64,000 bases of DNA. It comes from an uncultured Chryseobacterium sp. Lineage in GTDB: Bacteria > Bacteroidota > Bacteroidia > Flavobacteriales > Weeksellaceae. The stretch's first letter is position 1. Each line of letters opens with the position of its first letter. Under the pieces are notes generated by a model. The model did no database searches and was not told the DNA's origin. It worked only from the letters and a program-made list of their open reading frames with translations. Below, one piece after another: positions 1 to 8,811 of this stretch. The stretch covers positions 1 through 64,000 of the forward strand of contig CAJYGB010000035.1 in NCBI GenBank assembly GCA_913774355.1. Reading direction: 5' to 3'. Position numbers and translations under genes: made by a program.

Positions 1-459
1 CGAACCGGAAAATCACTTACTGCAAAAGGCGTAAAACCCATTTGCACGTATCAGAATATTTTTAAGTCTACCTATATTTTTGGTGCGTTTTCGCCCTATA
101 ACGGTGATAGTCTGGTGATGGAACTCCCTAATTGCAATGGCGAGAATTTCCAAATTTTCCTGAATGAATTATCAAAAATGAACCTTGCAGAATTCAAAGT
201 AATGATTTTAGATAATGGTGCTTTCCACAAAGTGAAATCGCTGATCATCCCCAAAAACATTGCTTTATTGTTTCTTCCACCATATTCCCCGGAACTGAAT
301 CCGGCTGAATTGGTTTGGCTTCAAATGAAAAGAAAAATGACTCATAAAATTTATAAAACAATGGAAGAACTCAAAACCGAAATAAGCAAAATTGTGAAAA
401 ATCTAATCACCAGAGAACTGATTATCGACCTTTGCGGTTTTGACTACTTTTTCAAGTAA
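1..459 (+). CDS. IS630-family transposase, C-terminal part (5' end outside window)
   Basis: The frame is open from base 1, so the gene is cut by the window edge; about 152 residues are visible. It matches the DDE_3 catalytic domain of IS630/Tc1-like transposases: the second catalytic Asp lies in LDNGAFHK (from about base 208) and the catalytic Glu in PPYSPELNPAE (about bases 280-312), with the family spacing between them. The first Asp must lie upstream of the window. These enzymes cut and paste DNA into TA dinucleotides. The C-terminus looks intact and ends in a TAA at 457-459. Whether the element is active cannot be judged without its 5' end. No second copy is present here. Confidence 0.88.
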   Translation, partial: RTGKSLTAKGVKPICTYQNIFKSTYIFGAFSPYNGDSLVMELPNCNGENFQIFLNELSKMNLAEFKVMILDNGAFHKVKSLIIPKNIALLFLPPYSPELNPAELVWLQMKRKMTHKIYKTMEELKTEISKIVKNLITRELIIDLCGFDYFFK

Positions 460-480
460 ATTAGACTATTGTATATACAT
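1..480 (+). mobile_element. Right part of an IS630-type insertion sequence
   Basis: Defined by the transposase 3' end. The right end should lie shortly after the stop codon; the stretch around 462-480 contains several TA dinucleotides, the usual IS630 target. The terminal inverted repeat cannot be confirmed because the left end is outside the window, so the boundary is approximate. Confidence 0.5.
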
Positions 481-588
481 AATTGGTATTATTATCAAAA
501 TACAGATCCTTTAAATCTTATTAGTGATAGGAAAATGGATTTTGATTCTAAAACTAATGGTGTAAATATGCAGATTTTGCAACAGTAG
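481..588 (+). pseudogene. Possible 3' fragment of a gene interrupted by the IS
   Basis: Directly after the IS an open stretch of 35 codons runs to a TAG at 586-588. Its composition is protein-like (it starts NWYYYQNTDPLN and ends VNMQILQQ) and it has no start codon of its own. It may be the tail of a gene split by the insertion. I do not recognise the family; chance openness in AT-rich DNA is a real alternative. Confidence 0.25.
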
Positions 589-713
589 ATTGCTTTACAA
601 GAAATTATATTTTTCACAGCAGGAAATAGTAGAAACAGAATGTGTTTGATGGCATCACTGCTACTTTTGCATAGGAATGCAACAAAAGTTAAAAGCTGTA
701 TTCTGAGATTGGT
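589..713. other. Intergenic, nothing recognised
   Basis: AT-rich DNA between the possible gene fragment and the sufD terminator. No ORF, repeat or RNA gene was recognised. Confidence 0.4.
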
Positions 714-744
714 AAAAAAACGGCTGCCTCATCTGAAGCAGCCG
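714..744 (-). terminator. Rho-independent terminator of the suf operon
   Basis: On the minus strand a 7-bp GC-rich stem (721-727 with 738-744, CGGCTGC/GCAGCCG) is followed by a run of seven T (the A run at 714-720 on plus). It lies 24 bp beyond the sufD stop. Confidence 0.85.
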
Positions 745-767
745 ATGTATTTATCAACTATATAGTA

Positions 768-2102
768 TTAAAACTCTATATCCACTCCTAATTTCTCTGC
801 CAGCAACCTGGAAATTTTTTCTTTCAAAGGTTCTATATCGATATTCTGCATCGCATCGTTGGCGAAAGCATACAGCAATAAAGCCTGTGCTTCTTTTTTG
901 GAAATTCCCCTTGCTCTCAGGTAAAACAAAGCATCTTCGTTCAACTGTCCTACTGTACAGCCGTGAGAACATTTTACATCATCTGCGAAAATTTCCAGCT
1001 GTGGTTTGGTATCGATGGCTGCACCTTCGCTCAGCAATACATTGTTGTTCTGCTGATAGGCATTCGTTTTCTGGGCAATTTTATCCACAAAGACTTTTCC
1101 GTTGAAAACGCCGCGGGATTTTCCGTCGAAGATCCCTTTATAGTTCTGGTAACTTTCGCAGTTCGGAAAGTTGTGGTGAACCGCCGTGTGGTGGTCTACC
1201 AATTGGTCTTTACCGATAATCGTGATCCCGTTCATGAACGAATTGATGTTCGATCCGTTCTGAATGAAATCCAGGTTATTTCTTACCAGCTTACCACCGA
1301 AAGAGAACGTGTTTACCGTCGTTAAACTGTCTTTTTCCTGCCTTGCGAATGTATTGTCGATCAGGTAAGACGTATCGTTATCGTTCTGCAATTTATGCCA
1401 GTCTGCTTTTGCATTCGGGTAGGTAAAAATTTCCGTTACCGAATTGGTCAGAACATACGTGCTGTCAAAATTATGGTGGCTTTCAATGATTTCCACTTTG
1501 GCACCTTCGTCAACAATTAATAAATTTCTGGTATTATAGAAGGTATTTTCTTCCTGATTCTGAGAAATATAGAAAATATGGATCGGCTTTTCAATCATTA
1601 CATTTTTAGGAACCTTCAGGAAAAAACCGTATTTACAGTAAGCCTGATTCAGATTGGTAAATGCGGATTTATCGGAAGCGATCGTATTGAAATACCGGTC
1701 GAAAATATCCCGGTGCTTCTCATCATTCAAAGCATAATTGAAGGAAAGGAACTCAACGTTTTCAATCGAAACTTTAGACAGTTCTTTATGAAGTTTGCCG
1801 TTGACAAAAGTGATCCAATCGAAATTTTCTTCACCCAGGTGCAGCTGATCTAGTTGCTCTTTGGTAATGTTATGATTTTCTTTCGGGAAAAAGTTATAGG
1901 CTTTTTCCGTAATTTCCTTTAAGTTGGTGTATTTATATTCTTCGTCTTTTTTTGTAGGAAAACCAATGCTTTCAAATCTTTCCAGAGCTGCTTTCCGGTC
2001 TTCATCCAAAAATCGGTGACGAAGACTTTCCAGGAATTCCTGATGGTTTTCTGTAATCTGTTCTCTTAATGCCATTACTGGTATATCTGTGGTTTGCACC
2101 AT
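768..2102 (-). CDS. sufD: Fe-S cluster assembly protein SufD
   Basis: SufD is the scaffold subunit that pairs with SufB in the SufBC2D complex, where it helps build Fe-S clusters and acquire iron. The 444-residue product has the SufB/SufD core beta-helix and near the C-terminus the family motif ADDVKCSHGCTVG followed by FYLRARGI. It is last in the minus-strand order sufA-sufB-GxxExxY-sufC-sufD, 74 bp after sufC, and is followed by a clear terminator. An alternative start is the internal ATG at 2075 (MALREQ), which begins where homology would be expected to start; the first nine residues may not be translated. Confidence 0.93.
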   Translation of the reverse strand: MVQTTDIPVMALREQITENHQEFLESLRHRFLDEDRKAALERFESIGFPTKKDEEYKYTNLKEITEKAYNFFPKENHNITKEQLDQLHLGEENFDWITFVNGKLHKELSKVSIENVEFLSFNYALNDEKHRDIFDRYFNTIASDKSAFTNLNQAYCKYGFFLKVPKNVMIEKPIHIFYISQNQEENTFYNTRNLLIVDEGAKVEIIESHHNFDSTYVLTNSVTEIFTYPNAKADWHKLQNDNDTSYLIDNTFARQEKDSLTTVNTFSFGGKLVRNNLDFIQNGSNINSFMNGITIIGKDQLVDHHTAVHHNFPNCESYQNYKGIFDGKSRGVFNGKVFVDKIAQKTNAYQQNNNVLLSEGAAIDTKPQLEIFADDVKCSHGCTVGQLNEDALFYLRARGISKKEAQALLLYAFANDAMQNIDIEPLKEKISRLLAEKLGVDIEF

Positions 2103-2176
2103 TTTTTCTTGTTTGTTTTGGCTGAATTGTTAAACCGGAAGATCAATCGTCAATCCCCGAATTTTTCTTTTTTTAA

Positions 2177-2923
2177 TTAATTTAAAAGCCAGTCGTACCC
2201 TTTTTCTTCAAGCTCTAAAGCAAGAGATTTATCACCGGTTTTGATGATTTTCCCGTTAGCAAGAACATGAACGAAATCAGGCTGAATATAATTAAGCAAT
2301 CGCTGATAGTGGGTAATCAGCAATACTGCATTTCCTTCGTTTTTGAACGCATTTACTCCGTCTGCAACAATTCTCAAAGCGTCGATGTCCAGTCCGGAAT
2401 CGGTTTCATCAAGAATGGCCAGTTTCGGGTTAAGCATCATCATCTGGAATATTTCATTTCTCTTCTTTTCACCTCCGGAAAATCCTTCGTTCAGGGATCT
2501 TGAAAGAAAATCTTTTTTAATGCCAAGCTTTTCAGATTTTTCACGGATCATCGCCAGCATTTCTTTGGCAGGCATTTCTCCCAATCCGTTGGCTTTTCTG
2601 TTTTCATTCATCGCCGCTTTGATGAAGTTGGTTACAGAAACCCCCGGAATTTCTACCGGATACTGGAACGAAAGGAAAATACCCTTATGTGCTCTTTCTT
2701 CAGGAGCATCTTCAATAATGTTTTCCCCCCCGAAAATAATTTCCCCTCCTGTCACTTCATAATCTTCTTTTCCGGCGATAACGGAAGAAAGGGTAGACTT
2801 ACCGGCTCCGTTCGGTCCCATAATGGCATGAACTTCACCCGGCTTTATTTCAAGATTAATTCCTTTTAAAATTTCTTTGTCGCCGTCTTCAATTTTGGCG
2901 TGCAAGTTTTTTATCTCTAACAT
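2177..2923 (-). CDS. sufC: Fe-S cluster assembly ATPase SufC
   Basis: ABC-type ATPase that drives conformational change in the SufBC2D scaffold in the cytoplasm; it is not a transporter. The 248-residue protein is typical in length. Walker A is GPNGAGKST at residues 36-44, the ABC signature appears as FSGGEKKR, and Walker B as LAILDETDSGLD, followed by the switch His in LLITHYQRLL. The SGGEKKR form and the DETDSGLD sequence are characteristic of SufC. In this genome sufC is separated from sufB by an inserted GxxExxY gene. Confidence 0.96.
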   Translation of the reverse strand: MLEIKNLHAKIEDGDKEILKGINLEIKPGEVHAIMGPNGAGKSTLSSVIAGKEDYEVTGGEIIFGGENIIEDAPEERAHKGIFLSFQYPVEIPGVSVTNFIKAAMNENRKANGLGEMPAKEMLAMIREKSEKLGIKKDFLSRSLNEGFSGGEKKRNEIFQMMMLNPKLAILDETDSGLDIDALRIVADGVNAFKNEGNAVLLITHYQRLLNYIQPDFVHVLANGKIIKTGDKSLALELEEKGYDWLLN

Positions 2924-3028
2924 ATATTTTAGTTTATCGCAAGGTTAGACTTTGAGTATATCCTCTGTAACACTAAACCACCATTACAAAGGCATTAACG
3001 CCAGCGAATGAAATACTATTTTTTTATT

Positions 3029-3650
3029 TTTAAACATTAAGAATTTAAGCAATTTTTAATGTATTATTTTGCTTTAAGGAAATCAATAAATTGATTTTAA
3101 TTAAGATCATTTAAGGTCTTTCGGTTCTTAATTTCACTAATATTAAATCATTCCGGAAGTTTAGTGAAATATTCATTTACTAAAGGAATCATCGATTTCG
3201 AAATATTATCTGTGTGAAAATTAATCAAAAGACCCTGAGGCTTTTTCAATAATTTCATATAAGTCATCAGTTGTGCCTGATGAACGGGTAATAAACTTTC
3301 AACCGTTTTGACTTCAATAATAACTGTGTCATTCACAAGTAAATCGATTTTCAGCGGAGTTTCAATTTCAATTTTTTCATAATTGATTTTGGTACTGATC
3401 TGTTGATCTACTATAAATCCTTTTTCTCCTTTTTCTTTTAATTCATATGCCAAACACGCTTCATAAACACTTTCCAACAGGCCAGGACCAAGTTCTTTAT
3501 GTACTTTGATCGCGCAACCTATAATCTCATAAGAAAGCTGTGTTATTTGTGTTTTGGTCATCTTAATTTTCCTTATAAGAATTGATTTATCAATTCCTTA
3601 ATTTTTACGCATCAAGAATTTAAAAAAATCTTAATTTCTTAATGTTTAAA
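3029..3650. repeat. 21-bp inverted repeats flanking the GxxExxY gene
   Basis: The left arm at 3029-3049 is the reverse complement of the right arm at 3630-3650 with one mismatch (20/21). The arms enclose exactly one gene and separate it from sufC on one side and the sufB stop (3654) on the other. This suggests a single-gene cassette inserted in the suf operon. No target duplication is convincing. Folding of the transcript into a long stem is an alternative role. Confidence 0.6.
3148..3561 (-). CDS. GxxExxY protein (PDDEXK-type nuclease fold)
   Basis: The 137-residue product carries the defining motif as GLLESVY at residues 27-33 after VHKELGP. It also has a restriction-endonuclease-like core: Asp in LKIDLLVNDT followed by IIEVKTVE, then HQAQLMTYMKLL. 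The molecular function of the family is not established; nuclease activity is inferred from the fold. Complete and intact. It lies in the sense direction between sufB and sufC, flanked by 21-bp inverted repeats, which points to acquisition as a cassette rather than a role in Fe-S assembly. Confidence 0.9.
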   Translation of the reverse strand: MTKTQITQLSYEIIGCAIKVHKELGPGLLESVYEACLAYELKEKGEKGFIVDQQISTKINYEKIEIETPLKIDLLVNDTVIIEVKTVESLLPVHQAQLMTYMKLLKKPQGLLINFHTDNISKSMIPLVNEYFTKLPE

Positions 3651-3653
3651 TAT

Positions 3654-5102
3654 CTATCCTACAGATCCCTCCAGAGAAATCTCCAGCAACTTCTGGGCTT
3701 CAATGGCAAACTCCATTGGTAATTTATTGAGAACCTCTTTGCTGAAACCGTTTACGATCAAAGCAATGGCTCTTTCCGTATCGATTCCCCTCTGATTACA
3801 GTAGAAAATCTGGTCTTCTCCGATTTTTGAAGTGGTCGCTTCGTGTTCCAGCTGCGCCGTCGGATCTTTAATTTCGATGTAAGGGAAGGTATGCGCGCCG
3901 CACTCATTACCCATCAGCAGAGAATCACACTGGGAGAAGTTTCGTGCCCCTTTTGCGGAAGGCATTACTTTTACCAGGCCTCTGTAAGAGTTCTGTGATT
4001 TTCCGGCAGAAATTCCTTTGGAAATAATCGTTGATTTCGTATTTTTTCCGATGTGGATCATCTTGGTTCCCGTATCGGCATACTGGTGATTGTTGGTTAC
4101 GGCAATCGAGTAGAACTCTCCGATTGATCCGTCACCTTTTAAGATACACGAAGGATATTTCCAGGTTACGGCAGAACCGGTTTCCACCTGGGTCCATGAA
4201 ATCTTGGCGTTTCTTTCGCAAAGACCTCTTTTCGTTACGAAATTGAAGACCCCGCCTTTTCCTTCTTCATTCCCCGGATACCAGTTCTGAACGGTGGAAT
4301 ATTTAATTTCGGCATTATCCATAGCGATCAGTTCCACTACCGCAGCGTGAAGCTGGTTTTCGTCTCTCGATGGTGCGGTGCAGCCTTCGAGATAAGAAAC
4401 GTAACTTCCTTCATCGGCAATCACCAGCGTTCTTTCAAACTGGCCTGTACCCGCCTGGTTAATACGGAAATAGGTAGAAAGTTCCATCGGGCATTTTACG
4501 CCTTTCGGGATATAACAGAAACTTCCGTCAGAAAATACCGCAGAATTCAAGGCAGCATAAAAATTATCGCCTCTCGGAACCACTTTCCCCAGGTGTTTTC
4601 TTACTAAGTTCGGGTGATTCTTGATTGCTTCGGAGATCGAGCAGAAGATGATGCCTTTTTCCATCAGGGTATCCTGGAACGTCGTCTTTACGGAAACGGA
4701 GTCCATCACAATATCTACCGCAACACCGGAAAGCCTTTTCTGTTCTTCGATGTTGATTCCCAGTTTGGCGAAAGTTGCCAATAATTCAGGGTCTACTTCG
4801 TCCAGGCTTTCAAGCTCAGGCTTTACTTTTGGAGCGGCATAGTATCGGATAGCCTGGAAATCAGGCTTTTCGTATTTGATGTTGGCCCAGTCCGGTTCGG
4901 TCATTTTCAGCCAGATCCTGAACGATTCCAGGCGCCATTCCGTCATCCATTCCGGTTCTTCTTTTTTTGCAGAGATCGCGCGGATGATGTCTTCATTCAA
5001 TCCGATAGGGAAATCTTCGTAATCGATTTTGGTTTCCCAGCCGAATTCGTATTTTTTATTTTCCAGATCGACTCTTAGGTCGTCTTCAGTATATTTATTC
5101 AT
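3654..5102 (-). CDS. sufB: Fe-S cluster assembly protein SufB
   Basis: Core scaffold of the SufBC2D complex, on which Fe-S clusters are built from sulfur supplied by SufS. The 482-residue product has the full SufB architecture. The C-terminal beta-helix includes [18 protein letters not shown], then the conserved Cys in [23 protein letters not shown] and the acidic/His region [15 protein letters not shown], the part that contacts SufD. It lies 68 bp after sufA, as expected for one transcript. Confidence 0.97.
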   Translation of the reverse strand: MNKYTEDDLRVDLENKKYEFGWETKIDYEDFPIGLNEDIIRAISAKKEEPEWMTEWRLESFRIWLKMTEPDWANIKYEKPDFQAIRYYAAPKVKPELESLDEVDPELLATFAKLGINIEEQKRLSGVAVDIVMDSVSVKTTFQDTLMEKGIIFCSISEAIKNHPNLVRKHLGKVVPRGDNFYAALNSAVFSDGSFCYIPKGVKCPMELSTYFRINQAGTGQFERTLVIADEGSYVSYLEGCTAPSRDENQLHAAVVELIAMDNAEIKYSTVQNWYPGNEEGKGGVFNFVTKRGLCERNAKISWTQVETGSAVTWKYPSCILKGDGSIGEFYSIAVTNNHQYADTGTKMIHIGKNTKSTIISKGISAGKSQNSYRGLVKVMPSAKGARNFSQCDSLLMGNECGAHTFPYIEIKDPTAQLEHEATTSKIGEDQIFYCNQRGIDTERAIALIVNGFSKEVLNKLPMEFAIEAQKLLEISLEGSVG

Positions 5103-5170
5103 TTAATTTTTTTAAGATTTCAGAAGTTGGTTTTCAGATATAATATTCTGTATAACTCCCAATGTCTTTA

Positions 5171-5500
5171 TTAAAGAGAAAAACTTTCACCGCATCCGCA
5201 AGTTCTGGACGCATTGGGATTGTTAAAAACAAATCCTTTTCCGTTTAATCCTCCCGAATATTCAAGAGTGGTTCCTGCTAAATAGAGGATGGATTTTTTA
5301 TCTACAACAATTTTAATGTTATTGTCTTCAAATATTTGATCAGTGTCTGTTTTTTGGTTGTCAAACTTTAAAACATATTCTAAACCAGAACATCCTCCGC
5401 TTTTTACCCCTACTCTTACAAAGTCTTCAGCAGGGTTAAAGCCTTCTTCGGTCATCAGCTGAATCGCTTTTGCTTTTGCTTGGTCTGATACTTTTATCAT
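5171..5500 (-). CDS. sufA: A-type Fe-S carrier (SufA/IscA family)
   Basis: Small carrier that receives clusters from the SufBCD scaffold and passes them to target proteins. The 109-residue protein has the three conserved cysteines of the HesB/IscA family: C37 in SGGCSGLEY and C101/C103 in the C-terminal CGCGESF. It is first in the suf operon and has a good Bacteroidota promoter upstream. SufA is chosen over IscA or ErpA from the operon context alone. Confidence 0.92.
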   Translation of the reverse strand: MIKVSDQAKAKAIQLMTEEGFNPAEDFVRVGVKSGGCSGLEYVLKFDNQKTDTDQIFEDNNIKIVVDKKSILYLAGTTLEYSGGLNGKGFVFNNPNASRTCGCGESFSL

Positions 5501-5528
5501 TGTATTTATTTAGAATGATTTAATGATG

Positions 5529-5559
5529 CAAAAATACGAACTAATTTCCGCAATCTCAA
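5529..5559 (-). promoter_or_regulatory. Promoter of the suf operon
   Basis: On the minus strand the -7 box TATTTTTG (plus 5529-5536) matches TAnnTTTG, and the -33 TTG (plus 5557-5559) lies 20 bp upstream, inside the 17-23 bp range known for Bacteroidota. The sufA start codon at 5500 lies about 29 bp downstream of the -7 box. No IscR- or Fur-like operator was recognised. Confidence 0.65.
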
Positions 5560-5714
5560 ATCGAAGATGTCTATTTTAATGATTCTGTTCTCCATACATC
5601 TCCTTTTTATTTCAGGTTAGTGTTAAAAGTCCATAAAATTCCTGCCGAAACTCGTTATCATCCAGATTTGGTTTAACTTTGAAATACATTTTTCATCTAT
5701 AAAGAAAATAAACA

Positions 5715-6662
5715 GTGAAACAAAAATTACTTGGTTTTTTGGGAATGTTTTTAACGGTTTTTTCTTACGCGCAGACGACGAGATATATCTACGAAACATC
5801 AGTAAATCCGGATTCGATCAATCTGGTAAGTATGAAGACGGAACGTACTTTTCTGGATGTGAAAGGAGGCAGGTCATTGTTCATCAGCGAAAATAAACTG
5901 ATTAAAGATTCTCTATTCGCTTCTTTTAAACCGGAAGAAAAAGAAATCCGGAAAAAAGAGGAAAAAGATTTTTCCAAACCTGGAAACCGGAAACATTTTG
6001 AGCCTACTTTCTTTGAATATTTTATTATCAAAAACATTCCGGAACAAAAAGTGTCTTACTATGATAAAGTGGGAGGAAAACAAATTTATTATATAGAAGA
6101 CAGGCCTGCAAAATGGGAAATAACCAATGAGACCGAAAAGCAGAATGGATATCAGGCTCAGAAAGCACAGGCAAATTTCGGAGGAAGGATCTGGACTGCC
6201 TGGTTTACGAAAGATATTGCTGTTTCCGACGGGCCCTACAAATTTTCGGGATTGCCGGGACTGATTGTGAAGCTGGAAGACGATAAAGGAGATTATAAGT
6301 TTGATTTGGTTAAAAAAGTGATCCTTAACAACGCATTTGAAGAACCTGTACACTCTGATGCAAAACAGAGCACAAAAGCTGACTTTCATAGTGATAAAGC
6401 TGCGCTGGAACTGGAATTGATGAGGAACAGAAAATCCATGGCAGGAAACAATGGAGCCGGAATGGAGAATGCTGGAAATGGCGGAAGACTTGGTGGGGGA
6501 ATGGGAGGAATGAACGGCGGCATGGGCGGAATGCAGGGTGGCGGTCATCGCGGCGGCAGAGGAATGCGTGGCGGCGGAATGGATGGCGGAAACAATAATT
6601 TGCCTGTGCAGAGTTCAGGAAGCATGAATATGCCTTTTGACATGGGAAATCAGATCCGATAG
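5715..6662 (+). CDS. GLPGLI family secreted protein, Gly/Met-rich tail
   Basis: 315 residues from a GTG start, with a signal peptide at about 1-20 ending YAQ. The family motif GLPGLI is at residues 179-184 in the usual setting DGPYKFSGLPGLIVK, followed by DDKGDYKFDL. The family is widespread in Bacteroidota and has no established function. From about residue 242 the sequence becomes a Gly/Met/Asn-rich low-complexity tail, which the family core lacks and which is probably disordered. A TAACTTTG -7 box at 5674-5681 fits a short leader. It is 28 bp from a second GLPGLI gene and probably co-transcribed with it. Confidence 0.88.
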   Translation: MKQKLLGFLGMFLTVFSYAQTTRYIYETSVNPDSINLVSMKTERTFLDVKGGRSLFISENKLIKDSLFASFKPEEKEIRKKEEKDFSKPGNRKHFEPTFFEYFIIKNIPEQKVSYYDKVGGKQIYYIEDRPAKWEITNETEKQNGYQAQKAQANFGGRIWTAWFTKDIAVSDGPYKFSGLPGLIVKLEDDKGDYKFDLVKKVILNNAFEEPVHSDAKQSTKADFHSDKAALELELMRNRKSMAGNNGAGMENAGNGGRLGGGMGGMNGGMGGMQGGGHRGGRGMRGGGMDGGNNNLPVQSSGSMNMPFDMGNQIR

Positions 6663-6690
6663 AATTAAAATAAGATAAAATATAATATAA

Positions 6691-7533
6691 ATGAAAAAAT
6701 TAGCACTCATTGCTTTTGCGTTATTCATGCAGACAGCCTTTGCACAGGTGAACAGATTCGTGTATCAGGTTACCATGAAACCGGATGCATCTAATAAAGG
6801 CGATGTTAAAACAGAAAATGCCTATCTGGATATTTCTCCGGAAAAATCGGTATTCTATTCCGAAAACAGGATCAAGCGGGATTCCGTGATGAAAGCCACT
6901 TTCCAGAGCGGGGGTGCGAGAAGCTTCAACAGAGAGCAGATGGAAGGCCTGAGGTCAAACATCAATTACTCCATTGAAAAAGATAAGAAAAGCCAGAAAA
7001 TTACCTTTAAAGACAGGATCGGAAGAGATGTCTATACTTATGAGGAAGACCGTCCGCTCAACTGGAAAATACTGTCGGAAACGACCAAAATCGGCGATTA
7101 TAAAGTTCAGAAAGCTGAAACGGAATTCGGTGGTAGAAAATGGACGGCCTGGTTTACCACAGATCTGCCTTATCAGGATGGTCCGTACAAATTCGGAGGA
7201 CTTCCGGGGCTTATTGTAAAAGCAGAAGATGATAAAGGCGACTACTCTTTCGATTTAATGAAAAATTATAAAATTGATGATTTTCCCGCGATGAACCAGT
7301 TTGGAAATACCATTAAAGTAAAGAGAGGAGATTACGTAAAACAGCAGAAGAAATTTCTCGAAGATCCGATGTCTTTCATGACGCAGGGTGGCGGTACACA
7401 GATAAGAATCGGCGGTGATGGTGGTCCCCGTGGCGGTGGTGGCGGTAATCCTCCGGCTGATTTCAGAAAGAGAATGGAGGAGAGGGTAAAAGATGAAGCG
7501 AAGAAAAACAGCAACCCGATAGAATTGCAATAA
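6691..7533 (+). CDS. GLPGLI family secreted protein
   Basis: 280 residues, signal peptide at about 1-19 ending AFAQ. The motif GLPGLIVKAEDD is preceded by WTAWFTTDLPYQDGPYKFG, as in its neighbour, so the two are tandem paralogues. The C-terminal part has a Gly-rich segment (GGDGGPRGGGGG) followed by a charged end. Function unknown. The gene ends at a strong bidirectional terminator. Confidence 0.88.
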   Translation: MKKLALIAFALFMQTAFAQVNRFVYQVTMKPDASNKGDVKTENAYLDISPEKSVFYSENRIKRDSVMKATFQSGGARSFNREQMEGLRSNINYSIEKDKKSQKITFKDRIGRDVYTYEEDRPLNWKILSETTKIGDYKVQKAETEFGGRKWTAWFTTDLPYQDGPYKFGGLPGLIVKAEDDKGDYSFDLMKNYKIDDFPAMNQFGNTIKVKRGDYVKQQKKFLEDPMSFMTQGGGTQIRIGGDGGPRGGGGGNPPADFRKRMEERVKDEAKKNSNPIELQ

Positions 7534-7572
7534 AAATATAATCCTGAAGAATTTCTTCAGGATTATATTTTT
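7532..7572. terminator. Bidirectional terminator between convergent genes
   Basis: A perfect 18-bp stem (7532-7549 with 7555-7572) with a 5-base loop begins and ends in A/T runs, so it can terminate transcripts from both strands. It overlaps the stop codons of the plus-strand GLPGLI gene and the minus-strand small gene. Confidence 0.9.
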
Positions 7573-7862
7573 ACATGAGTTTTCTCTAAAATAATTTTGT
7601 TATAATATGCCAGCTCCGGAATAACGATGCAATTTTTATTAATAATTTTGATGTTATTCTTTGCCAGCAGCTTTTTTGTTTTTTCGGATAAAGGAAGCAG
7701 GCCAAAATGATAATATTTCATTTTCTTTTTATCATAATCCTGAACAGCTGCTTTTCTTATTCTGGAAAATTGCGAATCGTCTTTTTGATTACCGGATTGT
7801 TTTTGGGCAAACACAAGACTGCATAAAAAACAAACCGTAATGATTAATATTTTATTTCTCAT
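7563..7862 (-). CDS. Small secreted protein, unknown
   Basis: 99 residues with a clear signal peptide (MRNKILIITVCFLCSLVFAQ). The mature part is Lys-rich (SRIRKAAVQDYDKKKMKYY and a Lys/Asn-rich middle) with no recognised domain. Convergent with the GLPGLI pair and sharing their terminator. The intact frame, signal peptide and terminator make it a likely gene; function unknown. Confidence 0.65.
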   Translation of the reverse strand: MRNKILIITVCFLCSLVFAQKQSGNQKDDSQFSRIRKAAVQDYDKKKMKYYHFGLLPLSEKTKKLLAKNNIKIINKNCIVIPELAYYNKIILEKTHVKI

Positions 7863-7907
7863 TGTGTAATTGTAGTATTATTTATAAATGATCGGATAAT
7901 AAATACA

Positions 7908-8753
7908 CTATTTCAAAAGCTGGTTGAATGTATCTCCTTGTCTTATATCGCCGGTTTCATACCCTTTCATAAACCATTCTTTTCGTTGCGCTGATGATCC
8001 ATGGGTAAAGCTTTCCTGGTTCACATAGCCTTGAGACCTTCTCTGGATATTATCGTCACCAACTGCTTCTGCGGCTTCAATCGCCGATTGGATATCTCCC
8101 GGTTCAAGAATATGTTTGTCTGCATCGGTTCTTTTAGCCCATACGCCGGCATAAAAATCTGCCTGAAGTTCTGTGGCAACTGAGACCCTGTTCATTTCAG
8201 CTTCGGAATATCTGCCGCTTCTTCTCAATTCATCCACTTTCTGGGTGGTTCCTAATAGCGTCTGAACATGATGCCCTACCTCATGGGCCAATACATAAGC
8301 AACAGTGAATTCAGTAACTTTTGCTCCGAATTTCTGCTGTAATTCATTGAAGAAACTCATGTCCATATAGACGGACTGATCTGCCGGACAATAGAAAGGC
8401 CCCATCGCCGATTGTGCCATTCCGCAGCCCGATTGGGTGGCTTCTGAAAAAAGAATAATTTTTGGTGGGGTGTAGGTCATTCCGTTTTCCTGAAACACCT
8501 GATCCCAGGTTAAAATATTCCATTTTCCCATCATATCCACCATTTCCCCAATCTTTTTATCCTCTGCAGTAAGTTCTCTCTGTTCTGTTCTTGGAGATCC
8601 GGAACCGGAAGAAAGAATCGAAGAAGGATCGCCTCCTAAGAAAAATATAATAGCAGCAATAATCAGTGTTCCCAGCCCGCCGCCTACAACGGCTCCGCCG
8701 CCAAGCCCGCGCCGGTCTTCCACATTACCGCCTCTGTCGTCAGTCCATTTCAT
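7908..8753 (-). CDS. Neutral zinc metallopeptidase (YpfJ-like)
   Basis: 281 residues. The N-terminal cytoplasmic stretch MKWTDDRGGNVEDRRG and a Gly-rich membrane segment (about 18-39) are typical of this family. The gluzincin motif HEVGH is at 157-161, with a third zinc ligand likely at E195 in TELQADFYAGVWA. The catalytic domain is expected in the periplasm. Substrates of the family are not known. Single gene, divergent from the lipoprotein operon at 8812. Confidence 0.9.
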   Translation of the reverse strand: MKWTDDRGGNVEDRRGLGGGAVVGGGLGTLIIAAIIFFLGGDPSSILSSGSGSPRTEQRELTAEDKKIGEMVDMMGKWNILTWDQVFQENGMTYTPPKIILFSEATQSGCGMAQSAMGPFYCPADQSVYMDMSFFNELQQKFGAKVTEFTVAYVLAHEVGHHVQTLLGTTQKVDELRRSGRYSEAEMNRVSVATELQADFYAGVWAKRTDADKHILEPGDIQSAIEAAEAVGDDNIQRRSQGYVNQESFTHGSSAQRKEWFMKGYETGDIRQGDTFNQLLK

Positions 8754-8811
8754 AGTTTAATTTTTTTATAGGTTAAATTTAAAATTATTATCTTACTAAA
8801 TAATTACTTTT

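Noticed and set aside
3148..3561. GxxExxY protein as a Suf accessory factor
   Set aside because: The family is found in many unrelated contexts, and the flanking inverted repeats suggest insertion rather than a functional link.
5913..6548. 211-codon minus-strand frame inside the first GLPGLI gene
   Set aside because: Antisense shadow of a signal-peptide-bearing gene; no recognisable domain.
7908..8753. Virulence or toxin role for the HEVGH metallopeptidase
   Set aside because: The sequence fits the widespread YpfJ-like family with a membrane anchor; nothing indicates export as a toxin.
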